DNA of 64,000 nucleotides from Campylobacter sp. RM5004 (GCF_022369455.1 NZ_CP059599.1:772409-836408), one strand, 5' to 3'; positions 1 to 9,470 are shown, counted from the stretch's first letter. Notes: generated by a model from the sequence alone, not told the origin. Numbers and translations: made by a program.

Positions 1-1031
1 TGATGATTGCAAACGCAACAGGATGTAGCTCAATTTATGGTGGTTCTGCACCTTCAACTCCATACCGCAAAAACGATAAAGGTTTTGGACCTGCATGGGG
101 TAACTCATTATTTGAAGATAATGCTGAGTTTGGTATGGGTATGAGAGTTGCAACTGAGACAATTCGTCATAGAATTGAAGATATTATGATTAATACAAAA
201 GATAAAGCTCCAAATGCAATTGCTGCACTTTATGGTGAGTGGTTAGCTAATAAGAAAAATGCTGATATAACAGCAGATGTAAGAGATAGATTAATCCCAT
301 TATTAGAGCAACACGCAGAGCTTGAAGGTGCTAAAGAAATTTTAGGACTTAAAAACTATGTAGCTAAAAAATCTCAATGGATTTTCGGAGGCGATGGCTG
401 GGCTTATGATATAGGTTATGGCGGACTTGATCATGTTTTAGCAAGTGGAGAAGATGTGAATGTATTAGTAATGGATACCGAAGTTTATTCAAATACAGGC
501 GGACAAGCATCTAAATCAACAAGAACTGGTGCGGTAGCTCAATTTGCTGCAAGTGGTAAGCCAAGTCAGAAAAAAGACTTAGGACAAATCGCTATGACTT
601 ATGGAAATATTTTCGTAGCTCAAGTAAACTCAAACGCAAACTATGCTCATTTTATTAAAGCATTAATTGCAGCTGAAGCTTATGATGGACCAAGCTTAAT
701 AATTTGCTATAGCCCTTGTATAGCTCACGGAATTAAAGGCGGAATGGGTGCTAGTGGAGATCATGCTGAAATTGCTACTAAGTGTGGTTATTGGCCGATT
801 TATACTTTTGATCCAAGATTAGAAGAAGAAGGCAAAAACCCATTAAAAATTGTTTCTCGTGAGCCTGATTGGGATTTATATGAAAGCTTTTTAATGGCAG
901 AAGTTCGCTATAATTCTCTTAAAAAGTCTAATCCAAAAGAAGCAGAAGAATTATATGCACGCAACAAAGCAGACGCTCAAAGACGCTACAGACAATTAAA
1001 GCGTTTAGCAGCAGCTGATTATTCTAATTAA
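1..1031 (+). CDS. nifJ: Pyruvate:ferredoxin/flavodoxin oxidoreductase, C-terminal part (5' end outside window)
   Basis: Oxidatively decarboxylates pyruvate with CoA to acetyl-CoA, passing electrons to flavodoxin or ferredoxin; this is the main pyruvate-to-acetyl-CoA enzyme of Campylobacter. Only about the last 342 residues are visible; the single-chain family is near 1,190 residues, so the gene starts well upstream and the first in-window ATG is internal. What remains is the thiamine-diphosphate domain: an IANATGCSSIYGG segment at the left edge, a GDGWAYDIGYGGLDHVL cofactor/Mg-binding stretch near visible residue 130, and SNTGGQASKST after it. The acetyl-CoA made here would feed the Pta-AckA pair at 25.7-28.3 kb. 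A strong hairpin terminator follows the stop directly. Identity is secure; the symbol follows common usage. Confidence 0.95.
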   Translation, partial: MIANATGCSSIYGGSAPSTPYRKNDKGFGPAWGNSLFEDNAEFGMGMRVATETIRHRIEDIMINTKDKAPNAIAALYGEWLANKKNADITADVRDRLIPLLEQHAELEGAKEILGLKNYVAKKSQWIFGGDGWAYDIGYGGLDHVLASGEDVNVLVMDTEVYSNTGGQASKSTRTGAVAQFAASGKPSQKKDLGQIAMTYGNIFVAQVNSNANYAHFIKALIAAEAYDGPSLIICYSPCIAHGIKGGMGASGDHAEIATKCGYWPIYTFDPRLEEEGKNPLKIVSREPDWDLYESFLMAEVRYNSLKKSNPKEAEELYARNKADAQRRYRQLKRLAAADYSN

Positions 1032-1032
1032 T

Positions 1033-1070
1033 ATTAAGCCCTTTTTAGGGCTTAATTATTTTTATTTTCT
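1033..1070 (+). terminator. Rho-independent terminator of the PFOR gene
   Basis: A perfect 10-bp stem (ATTAAGCCCT at 1033-1042 with AGGGCTTAAT at 1047-1056) closes a TTTT loop and is followed by a T-rich run. It begins two bases after the stop codon. Confidence 0.9.
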
Positions 1071-1074
1071 TAAG

Positions 1075-1092
1075 GAATTTGAATTAGGAATT
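1075..1092 (+). repeat. Dispersed 18-bp RAATTY-containing repeat, single copy
   Basis: Exact copy of GAATTTGAATTAGGAATT, just after the PFOR terminator. It is followed by T, so both GAATTT hexamers match RAATTY. Member of the family spread over the window. Confidence 0.9.
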
Positions 1093-1263
1093 TAAAAATT
1101 AACTTAAATCTTCTTAAATTAATTTCTAGAAATGTTTTAATTAAGAAATTGATTTTTTTCTTTATTATCAAAAAGCTTTTATTTTAAGATTAAAATTATC
1201 TTTTTTGTAACCTTAAATTCTTTAAATCATATTAAAATTAATAAATTTTTTTAAGGAGATATT

Positions 1264-2343
1264 ATGCAAAATCTTAATGCCAAAAAAGATTTAATGCAAA
1301 TACTAAACGAACATGGTTTTAGTAGAAGGGATTTTTTAAAATGGTCTAGCGGAATGGCTACTATGCTAGGACTTGGAGTAACTTTTGCTCCAAATATTGC
1401 AAATGCAGTAGAAAATGCTAGTAATACTCCTGTAATTTGGCTACATATGGCTGAATGCACAGGCTGTAGTGAGAGTTTACTTAGAAGTGATGCACCTACA
1501 ATTGATAGTTTAATATTTGATTATTTAAATATTGAATATCACGAAACCGTAATGGCTGCAAGCGGTCATCAAGCTGATGAAAACTTAGAAAACGCTATTA
1601 AAAAACATGCAGGAAAATATGTATTATTAGTAGAAGGTGCAGTTCCTGCAGGAAGTTCTAGTTTTTATCTAACCTTGGGTTCTAAAGGCCATACAGGAGA
1701 AGAAATAGCAAAAAAAGCTTGTGAAAATGCAGCAGCGATTTTAGCAATAGGAACCTGTTCAAGCTTTGGTGGTATTCAAGCAGCTGCTCCAAATCCAACA
1801 AATGCTGTGCCAATTAGCAAGATTACAAATAAAAGCGTGATTAATGTTCCAGGCTGTCCTCCAAGTGAGAAAAATATCGTTGGCTCTGTTTTACAATTAT
1901 TATTATTTGGTTCTATGGCACTTGATAATTTTAATCGTCCTAAGTGGGCATATGAGCATAGAATTCATGATTATTGTGAGCGTAGAGGGCATTTTGATGC
2001 AGGTGAGTTTGTTGAAAGCTTTGGCGATGAAGGTGCTAAGAAAGGTTATTGTCTTTATAAAGTTGGTTGTAAAGGACCATATACATTCAATAATTGTGCA
2101 AAGCATAGATTTAATCAGCACACAAACTGGCCAATCGGAGCTGGACATGGTTGTATAGGTTGCTCTGAGCCTGATTTTTGGGATAGTATGCAAGCTTTTG
2201 AAGAGCCACTTAAAAATAAATCATTTAGAACATTTTTTAATGATGCAACAAGTGATAAGATAGGAATAGGTGTATTAACACTAACAGGAGTAGCAATAGC
2301 TGCTCATGCAACAATTTCAACAATTAAAAAAGATAAGGAATAA
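1264..2343 (+). CDS. hydA: [NiFe] uptake hydrogenase small subunit HydA
   Basis: Electron-transferring small subunit of the periplasmic, membrane-bound H2-oxidising hydrogenase; it carries the Fe-S clusters that pass electrons from HydB to the cytochrome b HydC. At 359 residues it has the usual length. A twin-arginine signal is seen at residues 20-27 (SRRDFLKW) followed by a hydrophobic stretch ending in ANA, so the folded heterodimer is exported by Tat. CTGCSES near residue 66 gives proximal-cluster ligands, more Cys/His ligands lie in the second half, and a C-terminal hydrophobic helix near 328-350 anchors it. The start has an AAGGAGATATT ribosome site. First gene of a six-gene, tightly packed operon. 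Confidence 0.97.
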   Translation: MQNLNAKKDLMQILNEHGFSRRDFLKWSSGMATMLGLGVTFAPNIANAVENASNTPVIWLHMAECTGCSESLLRSDAPTIDSLIFDYLNIEYHETVMAASGHQADENLENAIKKHAGKYVLLVEGAVPAGSSSFYLTLGSKGHTGEEIAKKACENAAAILAIGTCSSFGGIQAAAPNPTNAVPISKITNKSVINVPGCPPSEKNIVGSVLQLLLFGSMALDNFNRPKWAYEHRIHDYCERRGHFDAGEFVESFGDEGAKKGYCLYKVGCKGPYTFNNCAKHRFNQHTNWPIGAGHGCIGCSEPDFWDSMQAFEEPLKNKSFRTFFNDATSDKIGIGVLTLTGVAIAAHATISTIKKDKE

Positions 2344-2345
2344 AA

Positions 2346-4052
2346 ATGCAAAAAATAGTAGTAGATCCAATTACGAGAATTGAAGGACATTTAAGAGTAG
2401 AAGTAATAGTTGATGATAATAATGTAGTAACCGATGCTTATGCAGGTTCAACTCTTTGGCGTGGAATTGAAACTATTGTAAAAGGTAGAGATCCAAGAGA
2501 TGTGGGCTTTATGACGCAAAGAATTTGTGGAGTTTGTACATATTCGCATTATAGAGCAGGTATTGAAGCAGCTGAAAATGCTTTAGGTATAGTTCTGCCA
2601 AAAAATGCAAAACTTACAAGAACATTAATGAATGCTGCATTATTTATGCACGATCACTGCGTTCATTTTTATCAATTACACGGGCTTGATTTTGTTGATG
2701 TTGTAAGTGCTTTAAGCGCTGATCCAGTAAAAGCTGAGCAAGAAGCTCTAAAATGGTGTGATAAGCCATTTGCTTGTGGTGTTGGAGAGCTTAAAGCTGT
2801 TCAAGAAAAGTTAAAAGGCTTTGTTGATAAAGGAGAATTAGGAATATTTGCAAATGCTTATTGGGGACACAAAACTTATCGCTTTAGCCCTGAACAAAAC
2901 CTAATTGCATTAAGCCACTATTTAGAGTGCTTAAAAATTCAAAGAATTGCAGCACAATTAATGGCTATTTTTGGTGCAAAACAACCACATCCACAAAGCT
3001 TAACCGTTGGTGGTGTAACTTGCGTTATGGATATACTTGATCCTGCAAGAATTGGCGAATACAAAACTAAATTCCTTGAAATTAGTGATTTTATTCATCG
3101 TGCTTATTTGGCTGATATTAAGATGGCTGCAGCTGTTTATAAAAACGAGCCAAGCGTAATGAATGATGTAGGTGTTGATAATTTCATGTGTTCTAATGAG
3201 TTTTATTTAGGAGATGAATATTTATTCAAAGGCGGAATTGTTACAAATATGCTAAAAAACCCTGTTTTAAGCGAAGTAGATGAGAGTAAAATCACAGAAG
3301 AAGCAACTAGAGCTTGGTATAAAAATGATAAAGCACTTCATCCTTATGATGGCGAACAAGAGCCAAATTATACAGGTTTAGTAGATGAAAAAACCCTAAA
3401 TCATAAAGGCGAGTTAGAAGATTCTAAAGTATTTGATATGAATGGAAAATATAGTTGGATTAAAGCTCCAAGATATGATAATTTACCTGTACAAGTTGGA
3501 CCAATCGCAACAATTATCGTAAATTACTTAGCAAAAAATCCTATCGTTGTAAAAGAAGTTGATGCTTTATTAGCTGAATTAAATATTGAGCTTAAAGACT
3601 TACTTAGCACATTAGGAAGAACTGCAGCAAGAATGCTTGAAGTTAAAATTATAAGCGAACACGCTTTAAAAGCTTTAGATAATTTAATCCAAAATCTAAA
3701 AGTTGATCAAAGCACTTGCGCGCCTTATGTAATAGATAAAAACAAAGAATATAAAGGTCGCTTTATAGGTAATGCTCCAAGGGGAGTTTTAAGCCACTGG
3801 ATTAGAATTAAAGATGGTATAGTGCAAAATTATCAATGCGTAGTTCCATCTACATGGAATGCAAGTCCAAAGGATGCTAATGGCGTTATGGGAAGCTATG
3901 AAGCTTGCTTAATCGGTCTTAAAATTGCAGATCTTACAAAACCACTTGAAATTATTAGAAAAATACATTCATACGATCCTTGCATTGCTTGTGCTGTGCA
4001 TGTTATGGATAAAAAAGGTAATAAGTTAGGTGAATATAAAGTAGGGGTGTGA
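2346..4052 (+). CDS. hydB: [NiFe] uptake hydrogenase large subunit HydB
   Basis: Catalytic subunit with the Ni-Fe(CN)2CO centre where H2 is split. The N-terminal nickel motif RICGVC lies at about residues 59-64 and the C-terminal one, DPCIACAVH, at about 544-552; together they supply the four cysteine ligands. About 16 residues follow that histidine, the expected peptide removed by the HydD protease after metal insertion. At 568 residues it is of normal length. It begins two bases after hydA and ends one base before hydC, consistent with translational coupling. Confidence 0.97.
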   Translation: MQKIVVDPITRIEGHLRVEVIVDDNNVVTDAYAGSTLWRGIETIVKGRDPRDVGFMTQRICGVCTYSHYRAGIEAAENALGIVLPKNAKLTRTLMNAALFMHDHCVHFYQLHGLDFVDVVSALSADPVKAEQEALKWCDKPFACGVGELKAVQEKLKGFVDKGELGIFANAYWGHKTYRFSPEQNLIALSHYLECLKIQRIAAQLMAIFGAKQPHPQSLTVGGVTCVMDILDPARIGEYKTKFLEISDFIHRAYLADIKMAAAVYKNEPSVMNDVGVDNFMCSNEFYLGDEYLFKGGIVTNMLKNPVLSEVDESKITEEATRAWYKNDKALHPYDGEQEPNYTGLVDEKTLNHKGELEDSKVFDMNGKYSWIKAPRYDNLPVQVGPIATIIVNYLAKNPIVVKEVDALLAELNIELKDLLSTLGRTAARMLEVKIISEHALKALDNLIQNLKVDQSTCAPYVIDKNKEYKGRFIGNAPRGVLSHWIRIKDGIVQNYQCVVPSTWNASPKDANGVMGSYEACLIGLKIADLTKPLEIIRKIHSYDPCIACAVHVMDKKGNKLGEYKVGV

Positions 4053-4053
4053 T

Positions 4054-4701
4054 ATGAAACATTATGAGTTTTCTATTGGTCTTAGGGCTACTCATTGGCT
4101 AAGAGCTTTTGCTATCTTAGCCCTTTGTATTAGTGGCTTTTATATAGCAAGTGTATTTATTGCGCCTGATAAATCAACTGAGCCAAATTTATTTATGCAA
4201 GCAAAGTTTCGCTTCGTGCATAATGTAGCTGGATTTATTCTTTTAGCTTGTTTTATCTTTAAACTTTATCTTTTTATTTTTGATAAATTAAGCCATAAAG
4301 AGCGTGTAAGTATAAAGGATTGCTTTAGTATTAAAACTTGGATAGAACAAATTAAGTTTTATTTATTTTTAGGCAAGCACCCACACTTGCAAGGTGTTTA
4401 TAATCCACTTCAATTTGTGAGCTATTTTTTCTTTTATATTGTTTTAGCATTGCTGATTTTAACAGGTTTCGTGCTTTATATAAATGTATATCATGAAGGC
4501 TTTGCAGCTATGATAACTCCGTTTATTAAGCCATTTGAAGAAATGTTTGGCGGACTTGCTTATGTTAGAATTCTTCATCATATTTTAACTTGGATTACTA
4601 TGATTTTTGTAGGAGTTCATATTTATATGGCTGTATTTAATGCTGTTAAAGGCAAAGATGGTGCAATGGACGCTATATTTAGTGGATACAAATATAAATG
4701 A
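4054..4701 (+). CDS. hydC: Hydrogenase cytochrome b subunit HydC
   Basis: Di-haem cytochrome b that anchors HydAB in the cytoplasmic membrane and passes electrons to menaquinone. About four long hydrophobic segments are visible (roughly residues 17-35, 52-75, 125-145, 170-192), with histidines near the membrane faces (ATHW, RFVHN, LHHIL, VHIY) as haem-ligand candidates. Its 215 residues fit the HydC/HyaC family. Overlaps hydD by four bases. Confidence 0.93.
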   Translation: MKHYEFSIGLRATHWLRAFAILALCISGFYIASVFIAPDKSTEPNLFMQAKFRFVHNVAGFILLACFIFKLYLFIFDKLSHKERVSIKDCFSIKTWIEQIKFYLFLGKHPHLQGVYNPLQFVSYFFFYIVLALLILTGFVLYINVYHEGFAAMITPFIKPFEEMFGGLAYVRILHHILTWITMIFVGVHIYMAVFNAVKGKDGAMDAIFSGYKYK

Positions 4702-5270
4702 GAGTTTTAGTTCTAGGAATTGGAAATATCTTAATAGGCGATGAGGGAGCTGGAGTTATTTTTCTTGAATATTTTAGGAAAAATCTAGCTCCTAATCCTT
4801 TAATACAAGAAGAATTTAAAAACGGAATTTCAACTCAATTAGTATTTTTAGACGGCGGAACAATGGCTATGAATTTAGCCCATATAATTGCTGATTTTGA
4901 TAAAGTTTATGTGATTGACTGTATTAATGCTGATGATTTAGAAGTAGGTGATGTTGTATTTTTTGATTATAAGCAAGTGCCAACTAATATAAATTATCAA
5001 GGCAGTGCACATGAGCTTGAAATGCAAATGATGCTTAATTTTATGAATTTAGTTGGTGATTTGCCAGAGTGCAAGATTTTAGGAATTGTTCCAAATCGCC
5101 TTGAGCCTATGAAGATTGGCTTAAGTGAAAGTATTCAAAAATCTTTTGTTAAATTACAAAAAACTCTTTTAAATGAATTAAACAAAGATGGTTTTAATTT
5201 AGAGTTTAAAGGTGATTTTAGTATTGAAAAAGCGATTAGTAATTATAGGAATTTAAGCAGTGTTAATTAG
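4698..5270 (+). CDS. hydD: Hydrogenase maturation endopeptidase HydD
   Basis: Cytoplasmic nickel-dependent protease that removes the C-terminal peptide of HydB once the Ni-Fe centre is built. The N-terminal GIGNILIGDEGAGV (about residues 7-20) is the HyaD/HybD family signature with its conserved acidic residue, and a second conserved Asp occurs in VIDCINADD. The N-terminal core matches the roughly 160-residue family; the last 30 or so residues (about 160-190) are a poorly conserved tail. Start overlaps hydC by four bases; stop overlaps the proposed hydE start. Confidence 0.92.
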   Translation: MRVLVLGIGNILIGDEGAGVIFLEYFRKNLAPNPLIQEEFKNGISTQLVFLDGGTMAMNLAHIIADFDKVYVIDCINADDLEVGDVVFFDYKQVPTNINYQGSAHELEMQMMLNFMNLVGDLPECKILGIVPNRLEPMKIGLSESIQKSFVKLQKTLLNELNKDGFNLEFKGDFSIEKAISNYRNLSSVN

Positions 5271-6402
5271 GTATGATTTTAAGATTAATTTAAAAGATTT
5301 TGGAATATTTTTAAGCCATATTGCAAAAAAAATCAATATAAATTATAAGCTTTTTTATGAAAATAATGAGTTTTCGTTAGAGTTAAATGATGAAAGCGAA
5401 AAGATTTTAGAGTTTAATGAGCTTATTAAAAAAGTTCCTTATTTTTTATTTTTACAAGATTTTAATGTAAGCGAAGAAAAAAGCGAAAAAAGAAAAGAAT
5501 TTGAAATAGGAATTTCAAAATTACCTTTAAATCTTTGTGATGAAATTTTTGATGATTTAGCATTAAAAGTGCAAAATTATGAAAAAACAAATGAGAGTGA
5601 TTTTGTAGTTATAGCTAATTATGAATTATTACAAAAAGCATTTGTATGTGATAAAAATACTCAAATATTGTTAAATTCTTATGAAAAACCATTTATAAAA
5701 CTTGCACTAAAACCACTTTATAAAAAAGCTCATAATTTAAAAGATTTTTTATATGTAGGTTTTGCAAATAATAAAGATTTGTATAATGAACTAAAAGAAA
5801 GCAATGAGCTTTATTATATAAAAAAGCCAGAAAACGCACTAATAATTAAGCCTTATAACGATACATTTTGTATTATTCAAAATCCTTATACTAATGAGTT
5901 TGATAATGCTTTTAATATTGATAAATTAAGCTTTAGATTACCTAAAAACAAGGCTAGTTTGATTAATCTTTTAAAAGGCTTAGAGCATGGAGAAAAACTC
6001 TTAGCAAATTATGAAAAGAAATTTAGCTTAAGTGATTTTGAATTAGTTGAAGATAATATTTTTGCTCTAATTAAACTTGCTAACATAATACTAGAAAGCG
6101 ATGTTTTAAAGCTAGTTCCTAATAATTATACAAAGGGCGTTAGTGTTGATTTTATAATTGATGAAAACGGCTTAAATATAGCAAAATTAATCTCTTCATT
6201 AATGAGCTTTAGATTAGCAAATGCAGCGATGATTGAAGTAGGGTTTTTTGAAGGGCTTGTAAAAATGCTTGGAAATTTAAATACCGATGAAAGATACATA
6301 AGCACAAAGCTTATAGAGTATAGTTCGTTTTTAAGTTACAATGCATTTTTAAATCCACATTTAAAAATTAGCAAATGGGCTAATAGTGAGTGTTTTAATT
6401 AA
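5260..6402 (+). CDS. hydE: HydE-like hydrogenase accessory protein
   Basis: By position this is the hydE gene found after hydABCD in Wolinella and Helicobacter; those proteins are needed for hydrogenase function but have no known catalytic role. The 380-residue product is acidic and lysine-rich, with no signal peptide or clear metal motif. The GTG start at 5260 overlaps hydD by 11 bases and has AGGA nine bases upstream; the ATG at 5273 is out of frame. An exact copy of the dispersed 18-base repeat lies inside it at 5497-5514, read in frame as EFEIGI. Assignment rests on synteny more than on motifs. Confidence 0.72.
   Translation: MLIRYDFKINLKDFGIFLSHIAKKININYKLFYENNEFSLELNDESEKILEFNELIKKVPYFLFLQDFNVSEEKSEKRKEFEIGISKLPLNLCDEIFDDLALKVQNYEKTNESDFVVIANYELLQKAFVCDKNTQILLNSYEKPFIKLALKPLYKKAHNLKDFLYVGFANNKDLYNELKESNELYYIKKPENALIIKPYNDTFCIIQNPYTNEFDNAFNIDKLSFRLPKNKASLINLLKGLEHGEKLLANYEKKFSLSDFELVEDNIFALIKLANIILESDVLKLVPNNYTKGVSVDFIIDENGLNIAKLISSLMSFRLANAAMIEVGFFEGLVKMLGNLNTDERYISTKLIEYSSFLSYNAFLNPHLKISKWANSECFN
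5497..5514 (+). repeat. Dispersed 18-bp repeat inside hydE
   Basis: Exact copy of GAATTTGAAATAGGAATT within coding sequence, read as Glu-Phe-Glu-Ile-Gly-Ile, and followed by T so that both hexamers are RAATTY. Confidence 0.9.
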
Positions 6403-8506
6403 TATAACAGGCAAGGTTCAAGGAGTAGGATTTCGCCCTGAAGTTTGCAAATTAGCTAAAGCAAAAGGACTTAATGGCTATATTTTAAACGATACTTTAG
6501 GAGTTAGTTTAGCGCTTGATTGCGATGAAAAAAGAGCTAGAGAATTTATAAAAGACTTAAAACAAATACTTAAAAAAAATCGCCCATTAGCAAGTATAGA
6601 AAAAGTAAAAATTACCAAAACTAATGAAACTTATAATGATTTTATTATCAAAAAACCAAGTAAAGATAAGCGTAATCTAGCAGTTATTTTGCCAGATTTC
6701 GCTCCTTGTAAGGATTGCATAAAAGAGCTTAATAATCCTAAGCTAAAACGAAGATTCAATCATCCTTTTATAAACTGCACGAATTGTGGCACAAGATATA
6801 GTGTGATAAGAAAAATCCCCTATGATAGAACAAACACTTCTATGAGTGAGTTTATTATGTGCGATGAATGCAGTAAAGAATATAACGACCTTGATGATAG
6901 AAGGTTTTTTGCTGAGCCTATTGCATGTAATAGCTGTGGGGCAAGGCTTAATGTAGATTTAGCAAAGGCTATAAAATATCTTAAAAATGGCAAAATTGTA
7001 GCGATTAAAGGCGTTGGCGGATTTAATTTATTGTGTAATGCAAACGATAGCAATGCGGTTGATAAATTAAGAGCTTTAAAACAAAGACCTAAAAAACCCT
7101 TAGCAATAATGGTTAAAGATATTAAAATGGCTAAGCAATACGCCGAAATTTCAAAAAAAGAAGAGCAAATTTTAAAAAGTGAGCAAAGACCTATAATGCT
7201 ACTTAAAAGTCTTAACAAAACTGCTTTTAATATACATTTTGAATTTAGCCAAATAGGTATATTTTTGCCAACTGCACCGATATTTCATATACTTTTTAAG
7301 GGGCTTGATTTTGCATTAGTGGCTACTAGTGCAAACAAAAGTGGTGAGATGATTTATTCTAAAAAAAGCGAGTTTAAGAGATTAAAACCTGATTTAATAA
7401 TAAATCATAATAGAAAAATTATTAATAAAATTGATGATAGTGTAGGGCAAGTAGTTAATAATACTTATCATCATTTAAGAAGTGCTAGGGGCTTTTCGCC
7501 GCATTATTTTCATCATAAAATAAAGAAAAATATAAATATTCTTGCCCTTGGAATGGAAGAAAAAAACGAGTTTTTAATATATACAAATGGGCTTTGTATA
7601 AAATCACCTTTCATAGGGGATTTAAAGGATATTAGTGTTTATGAAAACTTCATTAAAACTTTAAGATTTTTTGTAAGTAATTATAAAATCAAATTTGATT
7701 ATATTTTGGCTGATTTACACCCACATTTTTTATACCACGAAAAAATTACAAAAGAATTTAAAATAGGAATTAGCAAAACCACAAAAATTATAAAAATCTA
7801 TCATCACGCAGCCCATGCAATGAGCCTAAATCTTAAAAATATTAGAGCATTTTGTTTTGATGGCACGGGATTTAAGAATAATCATCATATAAGTGGTGGA
7901 GAAGTGCTAGACATTACAAAAAATACAATTAATACTGCGTTTTCTTTTGATAATTTTAAATTAGTGAATGTTAAAAATAATGAATTATTAGCCTATGCTA
8001 TTATGCAAAAATACGAATTACCTTATCAAATAAATAATAATTATGATATAGCCTTAAAAAACTGCAAGCTTTATACAGGCTCACTTGGTAGGATAATTGA
8101 CGCTTTTGCTTATCTTGTTTGTGGGTTAAAAAAGAATGATTTTGAAGCACATTCGGGAATGCTAATAGAAAGCTATTATAACGAGAATATAAAAGATATT
8201 TATAAGGTAGAATTTGAATTAGGAATTATAAATTATAAAGATATTTTTGCAAGTTGTATAAATGAAAGCTGTGAGCTTGCATGCACTAAGTTTATAAATA
8301 CAATTGTTTATATAATCAAAACTTTAAGTCCTAGTAAAAGAGCGGTTTTAAGTGGTGGAGTGTTTTGTAATAAAACTATTTTAAGGCTGCTTTTAGAAGA
8401 TAAAGAATATAAATTTTATACTCCAAAAGACTTTGCTATAAACGATGGTTGCATTGCTTTAGGACAACTTAATTACTTCTTAAATAATATGAATTTTAAG
8501 GATTAA
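6386..8506 (+). CDS. hypF: Carbamoyltransferase HypF
   Basis: Makes the thiocarboxamide on HypE from carbamoyl phosphate and ATP, the source of the active-site cyanides. Order of parts: acylphosphatase domain (about 1-90, KVQGVGFRPEV), two zinc-finger pairs (about 108-180: CKDC, CTNC, CDEC, CNSC), YrdC-like nucleotide-binding domain (about 190-370), and a Kae1-like C-terminal domain with HHAAH near 472 and GGVFCN near the end. At 706 residues it is slightly shorter than E. coli HypF. A GTG start overlapping hydE by 17 bases is used so as to keep the acylphosphatase strand. It is placed in the structural operon, apart from hypBCD at 62 kb. Confidence 0.95.
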   Translation: MSVLINITGKVQGVGFRPEVCKLAKAKGLNGYILNDTLGVSLALDCDEKRAREFIKDLKQILKKNRPLASIEKVKITKTNETYNDFIIKKPSKDKRNLAVILPDFAPCKDCIKELNNPKLKRRFNHPFINCTNCGTRYSVIRKIPYDRTNTSMSEFIMCDECSKEYNDLDDRRFFAEPIACNSCGARLNVDLAKAIKYLKNGKIVAIKGVGGFNLLCNANDSNAVDKLRALKQRPKKPLAIMVKDIKMAKQYAEISKKEEQILKSEQRPIMLLKSLNKTAFNIHFEFSQIGIFLPTAPIFHILFKGLDFALVATSANKSGEMIYSKKSEFKRLKPDLIINHNRKIINKIDDSVGQVVNNTYHHLRSARGFSPHYFHHKIKKNINILALGMEEKNEFLIYTNGLCIKSPFIGDLKDISVYENFIKTLRFFVSNYKIKFDYILADLHPHFLYHEKITKEFKIGISKTTKIIKIYHHAAHAMSLNLKNIRAFCFDGTGFKNNHHISGGEVLDITKNTINTAFSFDNFKLVNVKNNELLAYAIMQKYELPYQINNNYDIALKNCKLYTGSLGRIIDAFAYLVCGLKKNDFEAHSGMLIESYYNENIKDIYKVEFELGIINYKDIFASCINESCELACTKFINTIVYIIKTLSPSKRAVLSGGVFCNKTILRLLLEDKEYKFYTPKDFAINDGCIALGQLNYFLNNMNFKD
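7754..8227 (+). repeat. Two dispersed-repeat copies inside hypF (7754-7771 and 8210-8227)
   Basis: 7754-7771 matches the 18-base word with one mismatch (G7 to A), encoding EFKIGI. 8210-8227 is an exact AAT-T variant encoding EFELGI. Both are in the same frame as the hydE copy. Confidence 0.85.
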
Positions 8507-8554
8507 TTTATTATATATTGATAAAATCACGCCTTTTTTCAAAAAGGATTAATC

Positions 8555-8962
8555 ATGAAAATTTTACAAGAATTTAAAACATTTGCTATGCGTGGCAATG
8601 TTGTGGATTTAGCTGTTGGTGTGGTTATCGGAACTGCTTTTGGTAAGATTGTAAGCTCACTTGTAAGCGATATTATTATGCCTATTGTTGGGGTTTTAAC
8701 AGGTGGGGTTGATTTTAGCGATTTAAAATTAGTTATCAAAGAAGGTGCTAAAGAAGCTGAGAATGTAACTGTTAATTATGGTATGTTTATTCAAAATGTT
8801 GTTGATTTTTTAATCATTGCTTTTTCAATTTTCGTTGTTGTAAAGCTAATCAATAAGCTTAAAAAAGCAGAAAAAGAAGAAGAAAAACAAGCTCCAGCTC
8901 CTGCACCTGCAGAAGACATCGTGCTACTAACCGAAATTAGAGATTTATTAAAAAACAAATAA
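8555..8962 (+). CDS. mscL: Large-conductance mechanosensitive channel MscL
   Basis: Pentameric emergency osmolyte-release valve of the inner membrane. At 135 residues the length is typical. The N-terminal amphipathic helix and first transmembrane helix are clear ([20 protein letters not shown]), a second membrane helix lies at about 75-100, and the C-terminal end is a charged helix with an APAPAPA linker. The ribosome site AAGGATTAATC precedes the ATG. Ends in its own hairpin. Confidence 0.96.
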   Translation: MKILQEFKTFAMRGNVVDLAVGVVIGTAFGKIVSSLVSDIIMPIVGVLTGGVDFSDLKLVIKEGAKEAENVTVNYGMFIQNVVDFLIIAFSIFVVVKLINKLKKAEKEEEKQAPAPAPAEDIVLLTEIRDLLKNK

Positions 8963-8967
8963 TTTTT

Positions 8968-8990
8968 AAGCTAATCTTAGTGATTAGCTT
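8968..8990 (+). terminator. mscL terminator hairpin
   Basis: AAGCTAATC (8968-8976) pairs perfectly with GATTAGCTT (8982-8990) around a five-base loop, starting six bases after the mscL stop. Confidence 0.8.
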
Positions 8991-9390
8991 AATTTATATC
9001 ATATCCTTAGAATTATTTTCTTCATTTTTCTTTTTAACTTTATAAAGATTGCATATTTTGGTATAGATAAAACTTATATTTATATAAATGAAAGCGTTAT
9101 ATTGATAGTTTTAAATCAGTAATTTTATAAGTTGTTAATATTTCTTATAATAAAATTAATATAAAAAGTTATAACTATATTTAATATATAAATCTTAGTA
9201 ATATAGTAAGTAGGTTATAATTTAGATAAACACATAAGCATTATCAAGGTAATTTTATATATTTGATATCAAGTAAATAATTTTACTTTAAACAAATAAA
9301 AATTTATTTTAAATTTCTAAATAAGATTATTGTTAATTTTAAATCCAAATATTTTTACAAAATCACAAAAATTATCTCATAAATTACACA
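8991..9390. other. Non-coding AT-rich stretch at the left side of the accessory island
   Basis: About 400 bases, very AT-rich, with stop codons in all frames and no RNA gene or repeat copy that I recognise. It may hold the promoter of the small gene at 9471; ATCTCAT at 9374-9380 is shared with the promoter of the gene at 10618. Confidence 0.5.
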
Positions 9391-9411
9391 AAAAGACTTA
9401 GTGTGTCTTTT
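9391..9411. promoter_or_regulatory. Palindromic operator-like site upstream of the 44-aa Cys protein
   Basis: A 21-base inverted repeat with AAAAGAC and GTCTTTT arms around TTAGTGT, 59 bases before the ATG at 9471. The gene at 10618 carries the same element at 10540-10560 at 57 bases, with a matching ATCTCAT further upstream and the same AAGAATTTATT-type leader before the ribosome site. Shared spacing argues for a common regulator or a duplicated promoter. Confidence 0.65.
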
Positions 9412-9470
9412 GTTTTAGTTATCATTTCATCACCTGTTTTTAAACAAGAATTTATTTTAAGGAGAAGTAA

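Noticed and set aside
8991-9390. A tRNA or small RNA gene in the long AT-rich gap
   Set aside because: No cloverleaf, T-loop GTTCRA motif or GC-rich helix could be found; a covariance search was not possible.
9391-9411. The palindrome as terminator of mscL
   Set aside because: mscL already has a hairpin at 8968-8990, 400 bases earlier, and the palindrome keeps fixed spacing to a start codon at both loci.
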